DNA of 33,987 nt from an uncultured bacterium (GTDB lineage Bacteria; Verrucomicrobiota; Verrucomicrobiia; Verrucomicrobiales; V1-33): NCBI GenBank assembly GCA_903954065.1, contig CAJBME010000100.1:1-33987 (forward strand), in the 5' to 3' direction. Made by a program: the position numbers and the translations under genes. This document shows positions 23,447 to 31,560 of this stretch, one piece after another; the stretch's first letter is position 1; the number at the start of each line of letters is the position of its first letter. The notes below the pieces were generated by a model. That model was not told the DNA's origin. It made no database searches and saw only the letters and a program-made list of their open reading frames with translations.

Positions 23447-24229
23447 ATGAATTCATCGTCCCCTGCCGCCCGCTATCTTGAAAAATCCCGCGACCTCATC
23501 AACACGGTCGAATCGCAGCTGCCATTGATCGCCCAGACCGCCGACCTCTTCGCCGCCACCATTCTGGCCGGCGGTATGGTCCACGTGTTTGGATCAGGGC
23601 ACTCGCGCATCATGGTCGAAGAAATGTGGCCCCGGTATGGCTCGTTTCCCGGGTTCAATCCCATCGTCGAACTCTCGCTCACATTTCACAACCTCGTCGT
23701 CGGCGCCAATGGCCAGCGGCAGGCCATGTTTCTCGAAAACGTCAGCGGGCTAGCCCCCCGCATCCTCCGCAACTTCGCCCTGCAACCGACCGACAGCGCT
23801 CTCATCATCTCCTCCGGTGGCTGCAACATCGTTCCCGTGGAAATGGCGGCCGAATTCCAGCGCCGCCACGTAAAAGTCGTCGGCCTCGTCTCGCGCGCCC
23901 ACGCCGAAGCCAGCACTAGCCGCCATCCAGAGGGGAAAAAATTGATGGATTTCTCCACGATCGTTCTCGATACCGGCGCACCTGTGGGTGACGCCATGGT
24001 CCACATCGACGGCTTACCCACCCCTGTCGCTCCAGGCTCCACCATCGGCGGCTGCCTGCTGGTTAATGCCATCAAAGCCGAGGTGGCCGCACGCCTGACC
24101 GCCGCCGGCCACCCGCCCAAAGTCCTGACCGCCGGCGTCCTCGTCGGCCCAGAAAGGGCCACCGAACTCTTTGAGGCCGCCTACGACGAACACGCCCACC
24201 GTCTGGCCCCCTACTACGCTCGCCTGTAA
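23447..24229 (+). CDS. SIS-domain protein, UPF0309 type
   Basis: A 260-residue SIS (sugar isomerase) domain protein matching the outline of the UPF0309 family. The phosphosugar-binding motif is F-G-S-G-H-S, followed by a second loop with I-S-S-G-G-C-N. Then come P-V-E-M-A, S-R-H-P-E-G-K-K-L, the D-T-G-A-P-V-G-D-A segment and G-S-T-I-G-G-C-L-L-V-N-A-I. These are related to MurQ and glucosamine-phosphate isomerase domains, which act on phosphorylated amino sugars. The frame is open to 23216 inside the ROK gene; the ATG at 23447 gives the expected N-terminus. It follows the ROK kinase by 34 bp, suggesting that the kinase makes its substrate. The exact reaction of UPF0309 proteins is not known to me. 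Confidence 0.88.
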   Translation: MNSSSPAARYLEKSRDLINTVESQLPLIAQTADLFAATILAGGMVHVFGSGHSRIMVEEMWPRYGSFPGFNPIVELSLTFHNLVVGANGQRQAMFLENVSGLAPRILRNFALQPTDSALIISSGGCNIVPVEMAAEFQRRHVKVVGLVSRAHAEASTSRHPEGKKLMDFSTIVLDTGAPVGDAMVHIDGLPTPVAPGSTIGGCLLVNAIKAEVAARLTAAGHPPKVLTAGVLVGPERATELFEAAYDEHAHRLAPYYARL

Positions 24230-24230
24230 G

Positions 24231-24262
24231 CCTAAAAAGAAAACTGAGCCCCCAATCGCCGA
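24231..24262 (+). repeat. 32-bp dispersed repeat, copy 2
   Basis: Matches 10870-10901 at 28 of 32 positions in the same orientation. It starts one base after the SIS gene's stop codon and lies in the gap between convergent genes (SIS and PSCyt1/WD40). Confidence 0.75.
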
Positions 24263-24312
24263 TAGGTGACGGCGACTTAGGGCGACGGGCGACGGCAACC
24301 CGGCCGACCGCC

Positions 24313-26883
24313 TCAAGGCACGGGACCAAACTCGCGAAACAGTTTTTTCTCTGCGGCCATCCAGACGCGGAGGACACCGTCTTCCCCGCCCACGGCGACC
24401 AGTCGGCCGAGGTGATCGGTGGCGGCGCAGAAGGCAAATCCGCGGGCCCCCGGAAGCCGGTCTTCATTGAACCTGACCGTGGCGTCACCACTGGCACTGA
24501 CCACGGTGTCACCCGCGCCCAGCCAGCCGACCGCACTCACTTCTTTGCCAAAGGAGGTGTTGTTACCCACTTGTTTGGCCTCAAGCACATCCCACGTTCT
24601 CAATGACTTGTCAGCACCGCCGGTCGCCAGCGCCAGTCCGTCAGCACGCCAAGCAACACTCAAGACGTGGCCCGCATGACCTTCAAAAGATGTCACACGC
24701 TCGCCATCCGCCACCCGAAACACCCGGGCCCATCGATCACTGCCAGCCGTGGCCAGCAACGAGTCATCCGGGGAAAAGGCCACCGAATTCACCGTGTCAG
24801 AATGCGGGTCTTTCAGCGTGAGCGCCAGCGAACCGTCTTGAACATTCCAAACTGTGACCTCGCCCCCGCGAGAAGGAATGCCGCCGCCGACCGCCAGTAA
24901 TCTCCCGTCTGATGAAAAATCCAGTGAGGTCACCCGGTCACTGAAAGTCGAGGGATCATCGAATGCCCCCAGCGTGCGCTCGAGTCGCCACGGCCGATGC
25001 TCAGGCAGCACGACCCATTTGAAGTCTGGTCGTTGCGCCAGCAACTGCCCGCCCTGCGAAGCCATCACGGAAGAGGTCAGTTCAGCCGCATCCGTCAACG
25101 CCCCGGTCTCCAGACTGTGCCACTGAGCCCGCCCGCCTTCGAGCGCGAGCAAGATGGCCCGGCGGTCGGAGAGGACGACGACCGAGCGGACCGCTGGAAA
25201 CGGAGCTGGTTTCTGGGCGGCTTCGAGCGCCGCCGCGGCTTCGGCCAGACTGGTTGTGGCGGCGGTCTGGGCCGCTTCGGCAGCGATGTGCGTATTCAGC
25301 GCTTGGGCAGCCAAGCGCACGGAGAGTTCGGCATTGGCGCGGGCATTAATGAATGCGCGTTCTGCGGTCTGGGCTTCGGCAGTGGATTTTTGCGCGGCTT
25401 CTTTGCGTGGGGCATCATCGGGCTGGGAGCGAGCGGCGTCAGCCGCTGTGCTCGCGGCGGCGAGTTTCCGCTGCCATTCGGCCCGCGATTTCTCCATGGT
25501 GTCATGGGCGGCGCGCACGGCTTCACTTTCTTTTTTAGCGGCTTCCATCGCAGCCGTCACCCGGGTCGTTCGGCCATCGAGCTGCCGCTGAGCGGCCAGC
25601 TTCTGGCGATCCGCGCGGTCGATCAGCGGCTGGTTGGGATGCTCGCAGGTGACATCGCGGACTGGCTGGCCGGTGGCGACGTCGAGCACCTTAATCACGG
25701 CATCTCCAGTCCCCCAGGCGACTTGGGTCCCGGCGGGATCAAGACTGGCCACAAAAGCAGGAGCCTTGTCGCCCAATGGCACCTCACGCAGCGTGATCAC
25801 CCCGGAAGGCGGCGCCTCGGGCGTAAAGGGATGGACTCGCAGTACCCCGTCCGCCCCGGTGGCCGCCAACAGCGCGCCAGATTGCAAAAAGACCAACGAG
25901 CTTACCGGCGAGGCCGACTCGGCTTGAAACACACTCTTTTTCTCAGAGACCGACCACACGCGCACGCTGCGGTCGTCGGCAGCCGAGACGAGGAACCGGC
26001 CGTCCGGCGAAAAAGCCAGCCCTCTGACGGGGGCCACGTGATCTTTTAATTCTGTCACTTCCGGTGTCGCCGCGGACGTATCCCACAGCCAGACCCGCCC
26101 CGCGGCATCCCCGGCCGCCGCCATCGTTCCAGCCACCGACACGCTGACGGCCGCTTCGACCAAGCTCACGCTCTCCCGGACCGGCGCTAGCGGCGACCGG
26201 CGCCACACCCGCGTGGTCCGGTATCCACCCGTGGCCAACACGTCGTCCGCACCAAAAGCCACCGCCATCACTGCATCCCGATCCGCCACCGGACGGCCAC
26301 GATAGATCTCCTGCTCCGCCAGAGCGGGATCACTCAAAAACCCAAGCGACACCCCAGTGGCCACCTCCGTCACCGCCACTTGGTTGCCACGCGCCGCCGC
26401 CACCAGCGTTCCAGCAGGCGACACCGCCGCCGCCGACACCGGAGCCGCCTGCGCCGGAAATCCGCGCCAGACAATCTCCGCCGCCGCCGCCGCCCCACCG
26501 CCCGTCGCTCCCTGGTCAATCCACAACTGCAACAACGCCAGCTCAGCCGGCGTCAAATTGACCGCATTCACCTTGTTGCCCGCAGGCGGCATCACCGGAT
26601 CCTCCTGATGAGAAGCCGTTTGGAAAAGCAGACTCTCACTACTCCGGCCCGCCACCGCCGCCGGCCCGGTGTCACCCCCCTGCAAAATCGCCGCCGGTGA
26701 CTCGAGATTCAAACCGCCTTTGGCCTTGGTCGTATTGTGACACGCCAAACAATTCTTCTTCAGAACGGGATACAAGTCTTTGGCAAAATCGACCGGGGTG
26801 TCGCGCTTCAGATCGGCGACCGGCAAGGCCGCGGAGGCCGTGGCAACCGCGGAGGCCAGACTGAACAAAAACAATAATTTCAT
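24313..26883 (-). CDS. exported PSCyt1 haem-motif and WD40-repeat protein with coiled-coil insert
   Basis: An 856-residue protein. A signal peptide (residues 1-19) leads into a planctomycete-type cytochrome domain (PSCyt1) with haem motif C45-L-A-C48-H49 and a distal methionine candidate in D-P-V-M-P-P-A-G-N-K. WD40 repeats follow from about residue 135 to 415 (for example V-R-G-L-A-F-S-P-D-G-R-F-L-V-S-A-A-D-D-R-S-V-R-V-W). A helical, Ala/Glu/Gln-rich coiled coil occupies about 420-562, then more WD40 repeats run to the C-terminus. The start is fixed by the signal peptide and by an ATGA overlap with the preceding gene's stop. It is the last gene of the operon. The domain recalls PVC exported proteins of unknown biochemical role. 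Confidence 0.88.
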   Translation of the reverse strand: MKLLFLFSLASAVATASAALPVADLKRDTPVDFAKDLYPVLKKNCLACHNTTKAKGGLNLESPAAILQGGDTGPAAVAGRSSESLLFQTASHQEDPVMPPAGNKVNAVNLTPAELALLQLWIDQGATGGGAAAAAEIVWRGFPAQAAPVSAAAVSPAGTLVAAARGNQVAVTEVATGVSLGFLSDPALAEQEIYRGRPVADRDAVMAVAFGADDVLATGGYRTTRVWRRSPLAPVRESVSLVEAAVSVSVAGTMAAAGDAAGRVWLWDTSAATPEVTELKDHVAPVRGLAFSPDGRFLVSAADDRSVRVWSVSEKKSVFQAESASPVSSLVFLQSGALLAATGADGVLRVHPFTPEAPPSGVITLREVPLGDKAPAFVASLDPAGTQVAWGTGDAVIKVLDVATGQPVRDVTCEHPNQPLIDRADRQKLAAQRQLDGRTTRVTAAMEAAKKESEAVRAAHDTMEKSRAEWQRKLAAASTAADAARSQPDDAPRKEAAQKSTAEAQTAERAFINARANAELSVRLAAQALNTHIAAEAAQTAATTSLAEAAAALEAAQKPAPFPAVRSVVVLSDRRAILLALEGGRAQWHSLETGALTDAAELTSSVMASQGGQLLAQRPDFKWVVLPEHRPWRLERTLGAFDDPSTFSDRVTSLDFSSDGRLLAVGGGIPSRGGEVTVWNVQDGSLALTLKDPHSDTVNSVAFSPDDSLLATAGSDRWARVFRVADGERVTSFEGHAGHVLSVAWRADGLALATGGADKSLRTWDVLEAKQVGNNTSFGKEVSAVGWLGAGDTVVSASGDATVRFNEDRLPGARGFAFCAATDHLGRLVAVGGEDGVLRVWMAAEKKLFREFGPVP

Positions 26884-29135
26884 GGTTTGATCTCGATGAT
26901 GACGTTCCGGCGGGAGATTAACTCTTCGCCATTCCACTGGCACTTGGCCTCAATGCGGCACTCATGGCGGCCCGCCGCCGTACCGGCCGCTGCCTCCACC
27001 ACCAGCACCCCGTCAGCCACATCTTTGGCCATCGAAAGCACCGGCGCCTTCAAGGCGGTCACTCCCGCCGGCAGCTGCAACGACACATCCACCGCTTCAG
27101 CAAATCCAAACCGACGGTCCAGCTTAATCGCCAGCGACACCGTGCCCCCAGGCCCAACCACACTTTCGTCCGGAGCCGATATCACCACCGGCGAGGAATC
27201 GATTTTCACTCGCACGGGCGTTGAAAAACTGGCGTCTCGCAATTCGCGAACCGGCACTTTATCATCTGGCTGCCACTGGACGGTGCCGCGGGTGGCGGCG
27301 AACAGCGTCCACGTACCCGGGACAAACTGATTTCCATCTTTTTTGGTCAGGCTGAGGGTGAGTTTCGCTTCCGCGGCATCGGCCGCCGGTTTTGCGGGCT
27401 GCCAAGCGCGCTGGCCGGGAAGCCCCCAGAGAGCCGCCTCCCATTCGCCTTTAAATCCTTTGTGGCTGGCATCACGAACGAAACTGACCGGCACTTCGAG
27501 GGTGGCTCCAAGGGAGGTTTCTAACGTGGCGCCATCGCCGGCCAGCTGCGTCTGCAGCGGCACCCCGCCAGCCTCAATGACCGCCATCCGGAGGCCGTCC
27601 ACACCCAGCCGCAGATCGACCCGCTCAGCCGCCGCATCCGCCACACTCCAGCGCGAAACCACTTCGCGAACGGGTCGCGTCACCGCCCCCGCTTCCGCCG
27701 TCAAAATGAGTGGCCCCGTCCACGGAGCCGCATCCGCCGCCGCTCGCAAAACCATGAGACCAGACGACTGCCCCGGTGGAATGACACAATCCGCCGCCGT
27801 CACTCCAGCCGGCAGGCCCCCAGCCCGGATCACCACCGTCTCGTCAAAACCATCGGTCCGCACCACCGCCAACGCCAGCGCCGCCGTGCCCTGCCGGCGC
27901 AACACCACTGTCCATCGCATCAAGGCCTTGCCATCCGTCACCGGACTCTCGGGCATGGCCAACACTTGGAAATCAGGACGCGGATCGCGCACCACCAGCC
28001 GGTAACGGGCGCCCGAATTAAATCGATCCGTAATAAAAATCCGGTACGTCACACCCGCTTCAGCCTCTAGCCGAGCCACCGGATCACGAGTCCCAAGCCG
28101 GAACCGCTCAGTCCCTCCCACCCCTGGCGCATCATCAAATTCCCCGACCACAGCCGCCGGCCCAGCGGCCCCAGCGGCCACCTTGCTGATCACCATGACC
28201 GGGTCCGAAGGTGCGCCCACCCGCTGGCTGATCACTTCCACCACCAGCGAACGCGCTACGTCACTGGTAAAAGTATACCAGTCGCGATCCAGCCGCCCCG
28301 CGACCTCCAACGGCACCGCCAGCGGCAAAGCCGCCGCCGCGTCGTCGTTCGGCTCAACTTCCTCCACCGCCGTACCAGACGCCGGCACCAGCAGCGCGCC
28401 AGCCAGTGGCGTCGACGACGGCAATACCGCCGCCGCCTGCTCCGTCGATACCGTCAGCCGGTAAGCAAATGCCGGTCCGCCGCGCCACGTCGCGTCATGC
28501 AGCTCGATCGTGTACTCGCCATCGACCGATGGTATAAATTCCGTCACTGGATCGCGGTCGAGCGTGCGCTGCGCTCGCTGGATTTCCACTCCAGCCGGGT
28601 CGCGCACACTGAGGACCGCATGCAACGGGGCATCAATCCGCTGCGCCGCGCAATCGAGATACACCTTCTGTCCTTTGACAGCCGCAATGCGGAAAAAATC
28701 TGAAGCATCCGCGTCGGCCACACCGTTAATGGTCGCAGGAAAGGAAACCACCGGGGCGGTCGCCCGCACCGAATTTCCCGCTGGCTCGACGATTTCCGGC
28801 AGCGACCCGACCACCAGCATGGTGCTGGTCGAGACCCCGAAACGTCCGACCGCCCGCACTTCATGGCCACCGGTCGGCACATTTTCGCCAATGGTCACCT
28901 TAAATCGCCCGGCCTCGATCAGGGTCGCCGTTAATCCCGGATGGGAAAACACGAGCGAACTCGCATCGTCCAGATCAACTCCCTGCAGCGTGACCTCCAC
29001 CTCGCGACCGACCCCGCCGCCGCGAGGTGACAGCGCATCGAGACGAGCCGTTGGCAGCTGGGCCGTGGCCACGGTCAAACCAGCCCCGCAGGCAGCAAGG
29101 ACCAGTCCAACCCGGCCCGAAAAAAATGGTGACAT
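26880..29135 (-). CDS. exported protein with pre-peptidase C-terminal-like domains
   Basis: A 751-residue secreted protein with a signal peptide (residues 1-26, ending V-A-T-A-Q). An N-terminal region of Ig/IPT-like strands (A-L-S-P-R-G-G-G-V-G-R-E-V-E-V-T-L-Q-G) is followed by at least one pre-peptidase C-terminal (PPC)-like beta-sandwich: D-A-S-D-F-F-R-I-A-A-V-K-G-Q-K-V-Y-L-D and later Y-T-I-E-L-H-D-A-T-W. A second PPC-like unit begins around residue 245 (E-V-E-P-N-D-D-A-A-A-A-L). No catalytic motif is seen. PPC domains often bind substrate or surface. It begins 1 bp after the previous gene's stop and ends in an ATGA overlap with the WD40 gene, so translation is coupled. Confidence 0.83.
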   Translation of the reverse strand: MSPFFSGRVGLVLAACGAGLTVATAQLPTARLDALSPRGGGVGREVEVTLQGVDLDDASSLVFSHPGLTATLIEAGRFKVTIGENVPTGGHEVRAVGRFGVSTSTMLVVGSLPEIVEPAGNSVRATAPVVSFPATINGVADADASDFFRIAAVKGQKVYLDCAAQRIDAPLHAVLSVRDPAGVEIQRAQRTLDRDPVTEFIPSVDGEYTIELHDATWRGGPAFAYRLTVSTEQAAAVLPSSTPLAGALLVPASGTAVEEVEPNDDAAAALPLAVPLEVAGRLDRDWYTFTSDVARSLVVEVISQRVGAPSDPVMVISKVAAGAAGPAAVVGEFDDAPGVGGTERFRLGTRDPVARLEAEAGVTYRIFITDRFNSGARYRLVVRDPRPDFQVLAMPESPVTDGKALMRWTVVLRRQGTAALALAVVRTDGFDETVVIRAGGLPAGVTAADCVIPPGQSSGLMVLRAAADAAPWTGPLILTAEAGAVTRPVREVVSRWSVADAAAERVDLRLGVDGLRMAVIEAGGVPLQTQLAGDGATLETSLGATLEVPVSFVRDASHKGFKGEWEAALWGLPGQRAWQPAKPAADAAEAKLTLSLTKKDGNQFVPGTWTLFAATRGTVQWQPDDKVPVRELRDASFSTPVRVKIDSSPVVISAPDESVVGPGGTVSLAIKLDRRFGFAEAVDVSLQLPAGVTALKAPVLSMAKDVADGVLVVEAAAGTAAGRHECRIEAKCQWNGEELISRRNVIIEIKP

Positions 29136-29136
29136 C

Positions 29137-31560
29137 TCAGTGATTAAAAAGGAATTCTTTGGAATTGATCAGCGCCCAGATCAAGTCCTCCCAAGCAGCG
29201 ACACTCCCTTGGCGGGCGGCCAAATACTCCTGGGCCTGCGTCGTCTCGGCGGGCGTTGGCGGGCGGCCGTAGGCGGTCAGAAACAACTGCCCCAAACGCG
29301 CCTCCAACGGCTGCTCCCCGCGGGCCAGCACGGCTGCCCGTCCTTCGCCATGAGTCAGCTTTTCCTGCACCCCTTTGGAGTTCAACAGATGCAGGCTCTG
29401 CGCCAAACTGCTGTCCTGCGACCGCTCGCACTCGCAAGCACTCGCATTGTCCGGACGACCGAAAACCGTCAGGAAATAACTGGTCGCATTAAACGCATCA
29501 TCTGGCAAAGCCACCGCCCGCGAACCGGACGGCTGACTGGGGAATTTCGTCGGCACTCCGGTCACCGTGTCAATCGCATCCAACAAAACCTCAGCCGGCA
29601 ACCGCCGCGGGAAAAACCGACTGTAGTTCTGACGGTCGCTGGCATTGTGCTCGTTCGGCTCGCTGGTCAGCTGATAAGCGCTGCTCAAACAAATCATCCG
29701 CACCATCGCTTTCAAATCATAACCGCTTTTGATAAAGGCATCAGCCAGTCCGTCGATCAATGCCGGATTAGAGGCCGGATTGGTCATGCGCAAATCATCC
29801 TCAGGCTCGACTAACGCGCGCTGGAAAAAGTGTTTCCAGTAGCGGTTGGCCAGCATGCGCGCAAAAAACGGATTTTCCGGAGCGGTCAACCAAGCGGCCA
29901 AGGCCGGCCGCGGATCGTCCTGCGGTTCGAGCACCAGCGTCTGGCCACCGAGGGGGGTAGGTTTGACTGGCTGGCGGGTTTTCGGGTTCTCGACGGATGC
30001 CTCGCGCCATTGATGAAAAACGGCTTCTTCACCCGGCTCGTCGGCGGGCTTCCGCCCGATCGTCGAGAAGAAGGCCATGAAGCCATAATAATCCTGCTGG
30101 CTCCACTTTTCGTAGGGATGGTGGTGACACTGGGCGCACTGGAGCCGCTGCCCGGCAAAGACCTGAGCAATGTCCTGCATTTGGTCCTGAGGTTTGGTCA
30201 CCGCACGGTACCAAGCGGCGGGCGGATTGCTGCTGGCACTACCCGTGGCGGAAACCAATTCGCTCACCATCTGGTCATACGGAGTATTGCGGTTCAAATG
30301 ATCGCGGAGCCAACCATGAAAAGCATACGTGACTTGGGCCGGGGCCCCTTCGCGTTTGTTGCGCAACAAGGAGGCCCACTTACCCGCAAAATACTCAGCG
30401 TAATCGGTCGTCGCCAAGAGCCGGTCAATGGCCGCCGTCCGCTTGTCCGCGGAAGTATCAGCCAAAAACCCCGCAGCTTCGGCCGCCGTGGGCAGGCGCC
30501 CAGCGAGATCCAGCGTGACCCGCCGCAAAAACGTCGGATCATCACTCAATGGACTGACCGGCAAGCCAAGGGTCCGGAGTTTCGCAAAAACATGCGTATC
30601 AATAAAATTCCGCTCCGGAGGGAATTCGCCAGCTGGGGCACCCAACGGGATCGTCATGCGAAAAACACCGACATGTTCTTGATAACGAACCATGATCGCC
30701 GCATCACCGGTCAGTTTCGCCGTCGTCACTACCCCGGCCGGACTGACTTCCGCCATGTCGCGGGCCCCACTCTCAAATTGCGCGATCCCCGTAATGTCGC
30801 GCCATGATCCATCTGAATAATGGGCCGTGACTTGCAGCTGCTGCGACGTCTCAGGCGCGAGTAGCCGCTCCGACGGGAAAACCGCAATCCTCACGGGATG
30901 CGGTTCGTCAGGCTGGCCGGCCGGCATCCCCTGTTCCATCCATCTGACCAAGGTCAGGTAGTCGGGAGTTCCGCGCTCCATGCGCGCTCCGCCCCCGTGC
31001 GGCATCTCACCAGTGCCCTTCAACAACAGCAGGCTGTTCTCGGGCGCCGCCGGAAAAAGCCGCCGACCGCGGGCCTCATGCACCAGATGCTCGTAATCTT
31101 CAGCCGGTTCAAACCCGAGCAGGGACAATTTAAAGCCATTCTGTCCTTCGCTTTTCCCATGGCAGCCGCCGCCATTACAGCCGTATTTCGTCAATACGGG
31201 AATGATATCATGGGTGAAATTTGCTCGGCGCCACGCCTCGGCCCCGGTCACCTGAATCTGGGTGCTGGCCACGGCTCCGTCATCGGTGGTGGCAGTCACC
31301 GTGGCCACGCCATCGGCCAGCGGTGTCGCCTGACCGGTCGCGGACAGCACCGCCACCGACGGCGGCTGCACGTCCCACTGAACCGACCGGGTTACATCGA
31401 TCTCCCGCCCGTCAGGCCGCTTCGCCGTAGCCACCAGCTGCAACGTGGCGTCGCGGCCGGCCAGCGCGGCCATCTGGCCGTCGGAGGCACCCGTCTGCAG
31501 ATGCAGCGTGGTCTGCGCCATGGCTCCAGGAGCCAGCAAAAATATGAGAACCCTCTTCAT
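29137..31560 (-). CDS. PSCyt2/DUF1549-DUF1553 (PSD1) exported cytochrome-like protein
   Basis: An 807-residue protein with a signal peptide ending near A-M-A-Q (residue 16). An Ig-like domain (about 20-105) precedes a C-terminal-haem-like motif C128-N-G-G-G-C133-H134, which has four residues between the cysteines instead of two. DUF1549 follows (R-N-F-I-D-T-H-V and D-P-T-F-L-R-R-V-T-L-D-L-A-G-R-L-P). A standard haem motif C475-A-Q-C478-H-H-H-P lies at its end. DUF1553 occupies the C-terminal third (N-P-F-F-A-R-M-L-A-N-R-Y-W-K-H, then N-S-K-E-F-L-F-N-H at the end). These families are PVC hallmarks. It starts in an ATGA overlap with the DUF1501 gene upstream. Function unknown; exported redox or surface role inferred. 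Confidence 0.92.
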   Translation of the reverse strand: MKRVLIFLLAPGAMAQTTLHLQTGASDGQMAALAGRDATLQLVATAKRPDGREIDVTRSVQWDVQPPSVAVLSATGQATPLADGVATVTATTDDGAVASTQIQVTGAEAWRRANFTHDIIPVLTKYGCNGGGCHGKSEGQNGFKLSLLGFEPAEDYEHLVHEARGRRLFPAAPENSLLLLKGTGEMPHGGGARMERGTPDYLTLVRWMEQGMPAGQPDEPHPVRIAVFPSERLLAPETSQQLQVTAHYSDGSWRDITGIAQFESGARDMAEVSPAGVVTTAKLTGDAAIMVRYQEHVGVFRMTIPLGAPAGEFPPERNFIDTHVFAKLRTLGLPVSPLSDDPTFLRRVTLDLAGRLPTAAEAAGFLADTSADKRTAAIDRLLATTDYAEYFAGKWASLLRNKREGAPAQVTYAFHGWLRDHLNRNTPYDQMVSELVSATGSASSNPPAAWYRAVTKPQDQMQDIAQVFAGQRLQCAQCHHHPYEKWSQQDYYGFMAFFSTIGRKPADEPGEEAVFHQWREASVENPKTRQPVKPTPLGGQTLVLEPQDDPRPALAAWLTAPENPFFARMLANRYWKHFFQRALVEPEDDLRMTNPASNPALIDGLADAFIKSGYDLKAMVRMICLSSAYQLTSEPNEHNASDRQNYSRFFPRRLPAEVLLDAIDTVTGVPTKFPSQPSGSRAVALPDDAFNATSYFLTVFGRPDNASACECERSQDSSLAQSLHLLNSKGVQEKLTHGEGRAAVLARGEQPLEARLGQLFLTAYGRPPTPAETTQAQEYLAARQGSVAAWEDLIWALINSKEFLFNH

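Noticed and set aside
24997..26049. 350-residue plus-strand open frame
   Set aside because: It is antisense to the PSCyt1/WD40 gene; the long frame is explained by high GC content, and its product is Arg/Gly-rich without domain resemblance.
28510..29814. 434-residue plus-strand open frame
   Set aside because: Antisense to the PPC-like and DUF1549/DUF1553 genes and spans their junction; composition is atypical and no motif is seen.
29830..30807. 325-residue plus-strand open frame
   Set aside because: Antisense to the DUF1549/DUF1553 gene; no recognisable domain.
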